52,470 nt of DNA from Fragilaria crotonensis (taxonomy: Eukaryota > Bacillariophyta > Fragilariophyceae > Fragilariales > Fragilariaceae): assembly GCA_022925895.1 (NCBI GenBank), contig JAKSYS010000440.1, positions 1 to 52,470 on the forward strand. Direction: 5' to 3'. Below the pieces are notes generated by a model. It ran no database searches. It saw only the letters and a program-made list of their open reading frames with translations, and was not told where the DNA came from. The translations under genes and the position numbers were made by a program. Below, piece after piece: positions 28,991 through 38,101 of this stretch (positions within the stretch are counted from its first letter, which is position 1; each line of letters starts with the position of its first letter).

Positions 28991-30661
28991 TCAATTTTCG
29001 GGGTTTACGTGTTCAGCACCCTTTCCGTCCATGGATCGGGATAGCTGATACACTTCGACAATACCCACTTCAAAGTTGCGAATCATAGGCAGTGGATCAT
29101 TATTGAATCCCTTGGCGGGAGAGGATTCCCCCTTCGTAAGGTCTTCATTTAGCCGCAAACCACTTTCTCCCCCTTCGTTTCCACCCATGCTGATAAAGTG
29201 ATTTCGACCCACCATGAACTGTTCTATGAGCGATCGAGCGTGGTTCGCCTCCGTTTCGTCATCCTCGTCTTCTTGGTCCAACGAAGTTGCCTGATGTGGA
29301 TCCGGTTTCCATTTCCAACATTGTGGATCAGGGTCAAGTCGAAATAAGAAACATTCCCCGTCCCCGTACACTTTTGGGGATGGGTGCCATGCTTGTGAAG
29401 CGTAGAGACCAATAATAGCTTTATTGTCCAGGACTTCACATAGCATAATGGTTTGCTTAAACCCCTTGACATGTTGATAAAATAAATCAAGTGTCCTCCC
29501 GTGTACATTCGTCGAATAAATCAGGTTCAACTTTGTTAAGCGTAGACTCGCTGGCAGCCACCTTGACAAATTCGCTCGATACGTAGAAGGCTTAGCCAAG
29601 ACAATGTTTTCATTCAATATCAAACCCAACGGTCGTGGAGGCGAGTCAATCTCTTCAAAGACCATCTCATTCATAGCCTTTTCCTCCTCCAATTTGATGA
29701 TTCGAGATATGATGTGGCGCCGCGGAAACCGCAATCGTTTTCGAACTCGATTTCCGTGATACCCGAATGCCTTTTGACGCAGCACTTCAAACGGACACAT
29801 GCCCGAGTGGGTGTACTCACGTAGCTGCCACCACCAGTGATCGGACGTTTCAATAACCATCCAATCGCGAACAACGTCCCTTTTGAAGAGACATAGTAGG
29901 GCAATGCCAAATCGGAAAATGATCTTGTATCCTTCAAAGGTGTACATATCCAGAATCCTTAGTACCATATCAGTTGGCAGAATAGGAAGAAAGAAGTATT
30001 TAAAAATAGGGGCCAAACCCTCTGGACAGAGGCTGCCATTGTCTTTCATTGCTGCCGCGGTGGCGGGATGCAACCGCTGCAGAATGTCGCAAAAGGCCAG
30101 GCACCAGGCGTGGTGTTCCACCTGCGTGGCCGGGAAGTACCAAGACGAATTTTGTGCCATTTCTCGCAGGGCACAAAATGCGTAAGATTCGCTCATGCAT
30201 CGCAAAAAGAGCCCCGTAAGCGGAGGGAGAAGAGGGCAGAACTCTAAGCCAATTATGTGTTCCAACGCGCATAGAACGTGTGTCAGCGCTTCCTGGCCTT
30301 TCTTCGTGACTTCACCAAAATATTGCAAGCAATCAGTATTTCCCAAGTTCGGTGGTAATGCATCGCGTAGATCTGACTCATCAGGAAATATTTGTTTCAC
30401 GACTGTATCCCAAGCGTGATCCAGGAGTCGAACCTTCCCCAATGTGCGATACTCATGACTGTATTCTTTGTCTTGATGTTGATGGCAAGCATCAATAATG
30501 GAAGACATCCATATAGCACAACGCAAGGCAGGAGGGATGCCCTGTCGAATCATCGCCTTGAGTAGTTGGTCGCTTTCCTCGTCTTCCACGCCAAAGAGGG
30601 GGTGGATGTTCGTTCCATCCTTCAGGAAGTTTTTGGTCAATTGTTTCCCCACAAAGTACAT
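28991..30661 (-). CDS. TBC and TLDc domain protein (TBC1D24/Skywalker-like)
   Basis: The 556-residue protein combines a TBC (Rab-GAP fold) domain (~35-290, from 'RQGIPPALRCAIWM' to 'DMYTFEGYKIIFRFGIALL') with a C-terminal TLDc domain (~355-540: 'LNLIYSTNVHGRTLDLFYQH', 'IIGLYASQAW', 'GDGECFLFRLDPD', 'HFISMGGNEGGESGLRLN'). This order is that of TBC1D24/Skywalker, which act in endosomal/synaptic vesicle traffic and oxidative-stress resistance. The arginine-finger (IxxDxxR) and glutamine-finger (YxQ) motifs of active TBC proteins are not recognisable: the equivalent places read 'GNTDCLQYF' and 'FCPLLPPLTG'. It is therefore probably a non-catalytic or atypical GAP. Single exon; first ATG used. Confidence 0.9.
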   Translation of the reverse strand: MYFVGKQLTKNFLKDGTNIHPLFGVEDEESDQLLKAMIRQGIPPALRCAIWMSSIIDACHQHQDKEYSHEYRTLGKVRLLDHAWDTVVKQIFPDESDLRDALPPNLGNTDCLQYFGEVTKKGQEALTHVLCALEHIIGLEFCPLLPPLTGLFLRCMSESYAFCALREMAQNSSWYFPATQVEHHAWCLAFCDILQRLHPATAAAMKDNGSLCPEGLAPIFKYFFLPILPTDMVLRILDMYTFEGYKIIFRFGIALLCLFKRDVVRDWMVIETSDHWWWQLREYTHSGMCPFEVLRQKAFGYHGNRVRKRLRFPRRHIISRIIKLEEEKAMNEMVFEEIDSPPRPLGLILNENIVLAKPSTYRANLSRWLPASLRLTKLNLIYSTNVHGRTLDLFYQHVKGFKQTIMLCEVLDNKAIIGLYASQAWHPSPKVYGDGECFLFRLDPDPQCWKWKPDPHQATSLDQEDEDDETEANHARSLIEQFMVGRNHFISMGGNEGGESGLRLNEDLTKGESSPAKGFNNDPLPMIRNFEVGIVEVYQLSRSMDGKGAEHVNPEN

Positions 30662-31637
30662 CCGAGGAAGAAATGAATAGATGGTTGAAGTTTAAATGAG
30701 TAGTGCCTTCCATTCTTTCGTTGAGCTTGCCTCAATGCAAATGATCAATCGCAAACGCCTGTAGTGTGGGTTGACATCCAAGAATCAAATCTGGAGCTGC
30801 ATTCGAGAAAAGATAGCGAATTGTGCCGTTGATACGTGACAGTTGAGTCCATTTTTCGTGATATCAGGATATAGGATTCCCAGAACGCAGGAAACCCACC
30901 AGAACTGGTTTGTCATCGTACGCTTTGCGACGGAGTATGACATAGGTACACTACATACGAACATAACACATATGGAGCATGAACAGAATTGTGCTGCCAG
31001 TGCCGCCGGTACCAGTAGTACTTCCGGACTCCGGACTCCGGAATCCAGACAGGCACTACATACACCAGTATATGCCTGCTTTAGTGGTACTCGAGTACTA
31101 TGTACTGTAGTATTCGGATCACATCATTCCAGTACTGGAGGCTATGAGTACACTGCAGACTGCAGTCTACTGGTATCGTAGTCTGCGTCCGCGATGTCGT
31201 CTGGAAGGTTCATCTGCGGTCGAAAACAGAAATCTTGCTTTCTTTGCTCCGAAGCACAGTTGTCATTTACCGGTAATTTCGAGGATCTAACGATACTGTC
31301 CTATTGGTACTGCAATACAAGGACGGGAACGAGAAAATCCCATGCCGTTCAGTGGAAACGGAAATAGAAGTTGAATTGTGATAGATTCTCGATTCTACAT
31401 TTGCCTTGGTAACGATTAGTACACTCAAATCGCAATGAAGGCATTTCGAGAAATTCTTCCTGTTCACATTGTGCGGTCTTGAACACCATCGGTGCCATCG
31501 CAGGGTATCCTCGTGATTTTAGACCGGAGTGTAGAAAGGCGCACAGGTGGTTCATCGGGAGAGTGAGCTGTTGTGATAAACAGAACTGTTGACCACTGCA
31601 TCAATCGTCATACACGTGTGGATAAAGGTCCAACAAA
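30662..31637. other. Divergent intergenic region, no gene recognised
   Basis: This 976-bp stretch holds the promoters of the TBC-TLDc gene (minus) and bL12m (plus). GTAC palindromes cluster at 31005-31160, with CCGGACTCCGGACTCCGGA at ~31025-31043. Short open frames lack protein-like composition. Confidence 0.55.
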
Positions 31638-32459
31638 ATGACGTATCGACTATTGCTGCGCCGTCTTCCACAAATATCATCGACTTGTAGAGACAAAGCA
31701 CCATCTTTCGTTGTTCGATCGTCGCTGTTTGCTAGGAATAGTCTGGACATCCCCTTAACACAATTCCGAGCGTTCCGCATCACATGTGTACGTCTTGACG
31801 AGGCTGATTCAAAGGCGGAGCCATCGGATAAAGGCTCGAAAGACGTCGAGGCAACTTCCGCACAAGTTGATAATCCGGTAACAGAGGAAGAAGAGCCTGA
31901 CTTTGTCATCCCCAAGTATGCCGACCGACCCGAGGATTGTCCAGTGTGGCAAAACCCACTTCATCACAACAATCCAGAATATGAGAAGGTTTATCCAGAG
32001 GATTTTCCCGACGGTGAGATGCCGATTCTTCCCCTCCCACCCCTTGAAGGAACGGTTCCTCCACATATTGAAGAGTTGGCGAATGATATCTTGCATCTCA
32101 GCGTGTTGGAAATGCATGAACTTGTCAAGATGGTACAAGGACACTTTGGATGGACGGATGAGGAAATTGACGGGGGTATGCCGGTGGGTGGAGGGGGAGG
32201 TGGTGGTGCTGCTGCTGAAGCTGAAGTTCCTGTTGTAGAAGAAAAGACCATCTTCGATCTAAAGCTGACAGCGTATGACGACAAGGCCAAGATCAAGGTG
32301 ATTAAGGAGATTAGAGCGATTGCTGGATTAGGATTGAAGGAGGCCAAGGAGCTGGTGGAAGGAGCACCAAAGGTAGTTAAAAAGGGAATCAAGAGGGAGG
32401 AGGCCGAGGAGCTGAAGGCGAAATTGGAAGAAATCGGAGCTACGATTGAAATTGTATAA
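31638..32459 (+). CDS. MRPL12: Mitochondrial ribosomal protein bL12 (L7/L12)
   Basis: A 273-residue protein. The first ~45 residues are Arg/Ser/Leu-rich with few acids (MTYRLLLRRLPQISSTCRDK), a mitochondrial targeting sequence. A long acidic insert (~50-150) precedes the L7/L12 N-terminal dimerisation helix region ('ELANDILHLSVLEMHELVKM'). A flexible Gly/Ala hinge (~188-196) follows, then the C-terminal domain (202-273) with 'KTIFDLKLTAYDDKAKIKVI' and 'IRAIAGLGLKEAKELVEGAP', the surface that binds translation factors. The acidic insert with 'DRPEDCPVWQNPLHH' makes it about twice the bacterial length. It forms the ribosomal stalk. Single exon. Confidence 0.93.
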   Translation: MTYRLLLRRLPQISSTCRDKAPSFVVRSSLFARNSLDIPLTQFRAFRITCVRLDEADSKAEPSDKGSKDVEATSAQVDNPVTEEEEPDFVIPKYADRPEDCPVWQNPLHHNNPEYEKVYPEDFPDGEMPILPLPPLEGTVPPHIEELANDILHLSVLEMHELVKMVQGHFGWTDEEIDGGMPVGGGGGGGAAAEAEVPVVEEKTIFDLKLTAYDDKAKIKVIKEIRAIAGLGLKEAKELVEGAPKVVKKGIKREEAEELKAKLEEIGATIEIV

Positions 32460-33048
32460 ATTTCCTTCTCTACTCTTCACATTAATGCATATCTATATGC
32501 TACTAGACCAAATTGCAATTGAACGGACACCTCAGTCTAAGAAATTCGTCGTACGGCTCGAAATCACAAGGAATTTGTCGTTGCCTTCCTCATGCATTCG
32601 CCTCTCGACGACCTGGGCTCATGGATTTTGCTGCATAACCTAGTCCAAACCTTTCTGTACCGAGGAACACCAGGTGCATAGCAGTAAATATCGACCGATT
32701 CGGGGACAGAATCAATTTTGTTTCCCAGTAAGTCACAAGTGCTTGATTCCGACCTTTGTTGAAGGCGTTGAGGGGGGCACTGTAGGTCTATCAGTCTGGC
32801 ATCCGACATCAGAGAATTGACACCGCGACCTCGTTTGCTTCCGACTAGTGAAATACGATATGAAGATGGTGGCACTAGTTATGGGAAACGATCGCGCCAC
32901 CGATGAACATATATAGTCTTGTTGTGTACAAAATAACAACGGTAAGTCGTCGCTAACACAGAGCGTGGATTTTCGCTACCTGCTGTAGGCGTTTAGAAGT
33001 TAGGCTACGTTAACGTATAGTTGTCAGCGTGTAGTATCAATAGCTTCC
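32460..33048. other. Convergent intergenic region, no feature recognised
   Basis: 589 bp between the stops of bL12m and the FKBP gene; should contain both 3' UTRs. Short open frames lack a recognisable family. Confidence 0.55.
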
Positions 33049-33684
33049 TTAGTCTCCGATGAGATCTATGAGTTCCGGCTCCCTTCCTGGAAGACCTACC
33101 ATCTCGACTTCGAAAACTATAGTAGCGTCGGGTTGAATTCTTGGCTTGCCGGCAGAAGAAGGTCGACCTTTCTTTCCGAATGCCAGGTCTCCTGGAATGG
33201 TCAATTTCCATCGATCACCAAGTCTCATGAGAGGAAGGACTTCCTCAACTCCCTGTAAAGCGAACAAGTGATAGCAGTTTGTCGGTGAGCGCGATTGTTG
33301 CGGAGGTCAAAAACGTCTGTTGCTCGCACGTACCTTGATCATTCCGCCGCTGCCGACACGAGTGTATAGGGGCTCAGGGGTATCGAAAATGTCATCGATC
33401 TTGATGTCCCCGTTGTAGGCTCTGAATCGAATGGCAGCCAACTCCCCGATGGCTGGCGCTGGACCGTCACCTTTCTTGATGACAGTGTAGGAGACACCAC
33501 TAGGGAGGGTGTCGTCAGCCCAAGCGACTGGTGCAAACAAGGCCGATGCGAACATCAACCCTCCCGCTTGAAGAAAGTCCTTGCGTCCGACGGCTTCTAG
33601 CGACGTTATGCATCGTTGATTCGAAGGCAAAGGGTTGAACGCCTGAATAGAAACTGCGAGGAGCGTAAGGACAACGATGCGCAT
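33049..33684 (-). CDS. FKBP-type peptidyl-prolyl isomerase, predicted thylakoid lumen
   Basis: Two exons, 33684-33334 and 33252-33049, with an 81-bp phase-0 intron (donor GTACGT, acceptor GCTTTACAG), give 184 residues. The N-terminus has a signal peptide (MRIVVLTLLAVSIQA) cut before Phe16, the diatom plastid-entry mark. After a transit region comes 'GRKDFLQAGGLMFASALFAP' with 'VAWA', a twin-arginine-like lumenal signal in which RR is RK. The FKBP fold then runs from ~60: 'YTVIKKGDGPAPAIGE', 'GGMIKGVEEVLPLMRLGDRW', 'LTIPGDLAFGKKG', 'PDATIVFEVEMV'. The Trp that floors the canonical FKBP active site (VIxGW) is Val here, so isomerase activity may be weak, as in many lumenal FKBPs. It probably assists photosystem assembly. 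Confidence 0.9.
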
Positions 33685-34254
33685 GGTTAACGTATTTTTG
33701 TGTCAACACGTTGAGGTAATGCACAGTCTGATCCCCACCAGCTGACACGAATCTGAATCATTTTATTCGAGTGATTCACTTTGATAACACGTACGAATCG
33801 GACAAGTCCAAACGTTGTTAGGGTGACACAGTCTTGACTACGTGTCGAATCATATACTCCAGTACAGTAATCCAGCACTGGAGTACGAGTACAGTATGCT
33901 CGGCGGTCGGAGTACTCCTGTAGAATTTGTCGCTACGAGGGTATCGTATCAAATGCAGCGTACCAGTGCTAACGCGCTACAGTACCAGAAGGTGTCGGTA
34001 GCTGAACAATTCGGAGGTGCGGTGGGAAGTTGAATATCAACAATAATGACCTCCGCCATCCGCCATCTGCATACGGCGTTTCATTTAGACTCGGAGTACA
34101 GTACCTCGGATAGTTTAACCTTCAACCAACTTGACGGTATTATATGAATAACTTTTGAAAGAGATCGATCCTTCTGTCTCGATTATGAGAAAAGATTGTC
34201 ATGCGGAACTCACACATTATATCCTGATTTCGATTATCTCACCACCCACCGGGT
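33685..34254. other. Intergenic upstream of the FKBP gene, no gene recognised
   Basis: 570 bp between the FKBP start and the aldo/keto reductase stop (both minus). GTAC palindromes at 33855-33920 (CCAGTACAG, GGAGTACGAGTAC). Nothing else seen. Confidence 0.55.
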
Positions 34255-35235
34255 TTACGAGGTTCTGGCACTTTGCTTCATGGCATCAATCTTTATCAAG
34301 TCATCTTCGTCAAGAAAAGGTTGGCCTCGTATAAGACTGGCCAACTCGGCAATGTGTTGTTTCTTGCTTGACCGTGGAATGACACTCATATTCCGCTGTA
34401 GAGCCCAACTTAAAACCACCTCGGCGACAGATCGTCCATGCTTCGCGCTCAACTCCTGGATGGTGCTCGATCCAAGCACGGGATTCGTCGACCCACCGTG
34501 CTGGGTTCCCAATGTTGAATAGGAGACAAAGTGAATCCCATGTTCTTCGCAAACACGGCGCAGGTCTAGGTTGGGTGAGATGGGATCGGCAAATGCCTGA
34601 ACGACATCCGGTCTCCGAGGAGGTGGATAGGAATCATGGTCACGCTCATCCACAAATCGAATAATGTCCAGCAATTCATTCGGCCAAACGTTCGAAAGTC
34701 CAATGCGTCGAGCATTGCCATCGATCCCTACAACTGCTTCCATGGCCATCCAAGCATCGCGGAGCCCCAACGTCTCAGGGGCATCCTTACAACGCGGGTG
34801 CCAACCGTCCCAACATCGAGGGGCATGAATATAGTAAATATCTAACGGAAAGGGCTTGGAAGTGACCACCTCGCCAGTCTCATCAAAAATAACGTCATCT
34901 TCACAAAATCCAACCAACTCGCGCCTCGAGCTTGCCGCGTTTTGGCGGATATCTGACGCACTCGTGAGAGACCAAGGAGGGATCTTGGTGGAAATGCGCA
35001 AGTTTTCCGATTTGCAAGTGCGATGGCAATCCTCATCAACACAGTTTTCGTTCAAACTCATGAAGAAATGTTGAAGTGCCGTGCCAGTAGCCTTTTGATC
35101 ATACCACCAATCAGCCTCGGCTGTATCAAAACGACGAAACCCAGCCTCTAAGGCCATAAGGACGACGCTGTGGCAGTTGCTGCCCAATGCAGCTGTTCCA
35201 AACCCAACAGTGACGTTTGCCGAGATGTGAGACAT
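34255..35235 (-). CDS. Aldo/keto reductase
   Basis: The 326-residue single-exon protein has a complete aldo/keto reductase active site: Asp37 ('FRRFDTAEADWWYD'), Tyr45 in the same block, Lys84 ('RISTKIPPW') and His137 ('LDIYYIHAP'). Further family marks are 'RRIGLSNVW' and 'VLSWALQRNMSVIPRSSKKQ', the NADPH-binding end of the barrel. It reduces an aldehyde or ketone with NADPH; substrate unknown. The Cys-containing insert at ~61-78 is longer than usual. No targeting signal seen, so it is probably cytosolic. Confidence 0.92.
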   Translation of the reverse strand: MSHISANVTVGFGTAALGSNCHSVVLMALEAGFRRFDTAEADWWYDQKATGTALQHFFMSLNENCVDEDCHRTCKSENLRISTKIPPWSLTSASDIRQNAASSRRELVGFCEDDVIFDETGEVVTSKPFPLDIYYIHAPRCWDGWHPRCKDAPETLGLRDAWMAMEAVVGIDGNARRIGLSNVWPNELLDIIRFVDERDHDSYPPPRRPDVVQAFADPISPNLDLRRVCEEHGIHFVSYSTLGTQHGGSTNPVLGSSTIQELSAKHGRSVAEVVLSWALQRNMSVIPRSSKKQHIAELASLIRGQPFLDEDDLIKIDAMKQSARTS

Positions 35236-36671
35236 GCTTCTGGAATTAAAAAGACAGTCGACCGGTAGTAGTGGATAAAGCAGACTCTAACGAGCTTCAC
35301 TCCTATCCTCGTCACAAAAGTGAACAGTGTGATGAAGTGATCGTCGAAGTTGTATTGTAGTCACCCAGAAATCTTATCTTTTCATTCGATGATCAATAGC
35401 GCTGTACAGTACGGAGAAAATGGGTTACTGTAGTACAAGTACTCGAGTATTGTGGAGTACGGAACGAAAACGCATCACAATCCCGAAAGGAGTGCCGTTG
35501 GCGCAAGGCGCACACATGCACAACCTGGAGGTCCCGGAATATTTGCTTTCGGACTAGTTTTTCTTTCATGTTTAAGGACTTTTTTCAAAACCGTTTCTTT
35601 TTTTCTGCGTGCCATGACGTGATAACCTTGGACATCAACCGAAATTGAAAACGTGATGAGCAAAACAAGTCCATCGATTCATATGCAAGTTCTATATACA
35701 TATTCATAGAAACCCCGGAAGAAAAAGCAAGTAAAAGGAAGAAAGGAAAAAATCTGGAAGAAAAAAGAAGAGAAAGGAAGAAAGAAAAAATTCCGTGAAG
35801 AAAAAAGGAGAAAAAGGAAGAAAAGAGAAGCTCTACTCGCTCATTTGGAAAAGTGTGTGGCATGGTCAAAATAGGCTTTTAAAGCAGTGTATACCTCGCA
35901 GCTCAAAGTTGAATTTTATGTACGACACGTATTACATGTTCGAGTTCGTATCAACGAAATTAAAATTCTACGACTTGCAACGTAGTAAGCGAAAGGAAGC
36001 AAAAGGGAGAAAATAGGAGAAGCTGTTTAGAAAAAAGGAGAAAAAGGGAGAAACTAGAAGAAAATTGAAGAAGCTTCAATTTGCTTAAGTAGAAGAAAGA
36101 AATTAGGAGAAAGAAATCTGCGGACTTTCTTCTTCTATAATAAAATCCGTCAAATCAGAAAATGATAATTGTCCATTGTACTTGAGTACCTACGAATACC
36201 AACAGGCTCCAACCAAATCGATCAGTCTATTTTGTCCGTTTCGCGTGGCAATCTGATACACAAAAAGTCCTGTAGAAGAAATACTAGGATAAAAGCAGAA
36301 ATTCCGGAACCTCCTGCAACTGCATCCAGCATTTCTACACCACGGGTATGTATCATACCAGTATTGTAGCAGCAAGCCGGAACGCAATGATGCCATCTTT
36401 CTTCAATGTCCGCGTAGCCGCGTGGTATAGTACCAGGTACTGTACTCGACTTATAGTACTGTCGCATCTTGCCTTGGCGCGTGTTTGACCTTCGACCGCG
36501 CGTTCTTGTCACAGGCCAATTTTCAATGTTCTCGGTGTCACACGCTTGGTTTTGTTGCATGTAAAAAAGGGAGATGTCTCGTGATGATTGATTTGTATAG
36601 CGAGTGTTATGCGTTATTCTTGGTGTCGCACATTCGATTGATCCTAAAGCAACAAAAAGTACGATTGGACT
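35236..36671. other. Intergenic with two strand-asymmetric polypurine tracts
   Basis: 1.4 kb between divergent genes. Two A/G-rich tracts built from GAAGAAAAAGG-like words (about 35713-35832 and 35988-36118) flank ~155 bp of ordinary sequence. GTAC palindromes are at 35405-35465 and 36425-36465. The promoters of the reductase (minus) and the permease (plus) must lie here. No gene recognised. Confidence 0.6.
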
Positions 36672-37993
36672 ATGATGCGAGAAACAGCGAAGGAACACAC
36701 ATCACTGCTACCTCATCGCGATGCAGTCGCTGACGAGATTGAACGCGGAGGGAGTGCAACGTTTTCTGCCACAGTCATCAATCTGATGAAAACTTGCATG
36801 GGGACAGGGACACTAGCGCTACCGTTTGCTTGCCAACAAGGAGGGCTGGTTCTCCACTCCGTCGGTCTTTTAGGCATTGCTGGATGGAATTTATACTCAG
36901 TCCATCGGTTGTGTCAAGCCTTGGAATACTTGAAAGCTGATTCAAACCATCCAACAATTCCTCCTCATGGGATATCAACATTCGGCAAAGTTGCCTGGTT
37001 CGCATTTGGGCAACACGGAGTGCACGGCCTGGATGTCTTGTTGGTGATTCTATTTTTTGGTATCATTGTCGCGTACGAAGGTAAGTTCGCGCACTTTTCA
37101 ATCATCTCTAAAACTCGCCGTGGGCTAACAAATTCCGTAGATGCTGTGCTCGGCTTCCTTGAGGATACTCCTGTGACAACCGGGTCAAAGCTGCTCAATG
37201 CGTTGGTAATTTCCCTCATCGTGGGAACTTTGTCGTTAGTTCCTGACATGGGTTACTTGGCAAAGGCGTCAGCATCGGGGCTGGTTGTTTTGGGCTTTAC
37301 ATTTGCAACAATCGCTTTCTATGCAACCCTTCAGTTGTTCATCAGCAAATTAATTTATGGCCCCAAGATGGCATGGCTGGTGCTAGCAACTGGTTTGGTT
37401 GTGTTGTATTTGGATTTGGGGTTGTGCCGTTGACGTACAACTACTATGAATCTATGGCGCGTCCTCAGCACTTGACCAGAGCCGCGGCTGTAGCCTTACT
37501 GGGAGTTGCCATATGCTACATGATAGTCGGGTGGGGTCTATTGTCACTGTACTATCCTGTCCAGGGAGATATTTTGCAGCAACTACCCATCAATGGCATC
37601 GCACCACTTTTTGTGCGGCTTGCGATGGTCGTGGTGGTTGTTCTCACATCGCCACTGATTGTCCTGCCGTGCAGTTTAATTATCGAGGAAAAGTTACTTT
37701 CGGCAGCAACCAAGCCCATGCAAGCCACAATCCGGTACGTCATTTGCGTTCTGTGTGCCACCATCAGTGTGGGCATACCGGGTTTCGTCTATGTGCTGAG
37801 CTTTGTCGGTTGTTGTTCTGTGGCACTGGTAGGATTTATCATCCCACCGTTGCTACATATTGCTCTCGTGCTAAAGCATGAGCCATCTGTACCGATCGCC
37901 GGGCTCGTATTGGATTTCATTATGTTGACATGGGGACTATCCGCAACAATTATCAGCTCGGCCAATACGTTTAGGAGGCTGCGCGGTAACTGA
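36672..37993 (+). CDS. Amino acid/auxin permease family transporter (AAAP, SLC36/38-like), with apparent 1-nt frameshift
   Basis: Exon 1 (36672-37080) has 'INLMKTCMGTGTLALPFACQ', the AAAP opening motif, and is followed by a 60-bp intron (37081-37140; GTAAGT...CCGTAG). Exon 2 continues with hydrophobic helices. Near 37322 the reading frame changes: upstream sequence reads 'GFTFATIAFY', and the next frame then reads 'NPSVVHQQINLWPQDGMAGA' and 'NWFGCVVFGFGVVPLTYNYY', then 'ESMARP'. Both sides are family-like, so one base seems to be missing in ~37312-37326 (total ~420 residues, ~11 membrane helices). A 53-bp intron at 37334-37386 would also restore frame but would discard family-like residues. 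It should carry amino acids with protons or Na+; substrate unknown. Assembly error or recent mutation cannot be told apart here. Confidence 0.8.
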
Positions 37994-38101
37994 AGTGGAC
38001 AAGTCTAACATCAATATAAGTCGATAACTTGCGAAAACAAAATGGGTACACTAAGCCTAGTTGGCGTGGCCTATTGTAATTCAATTCATGGTCAGCAATA
38101 A

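Noticed and set aside
35585-35869. 94-codon minus-strand frame rich in Phe/Ser
   Set aside because: It is the complement of a polypurine tract; the apparent protein is a low-complexity artefact.
37334-37386. 53-bp intron in the transporter gene
   Set aside because: It restores frame, but would remove residues (HQQINLWPQDG) that look like genuine family sequence in the downstream frame. A single missing base fits better, though this is not proven.
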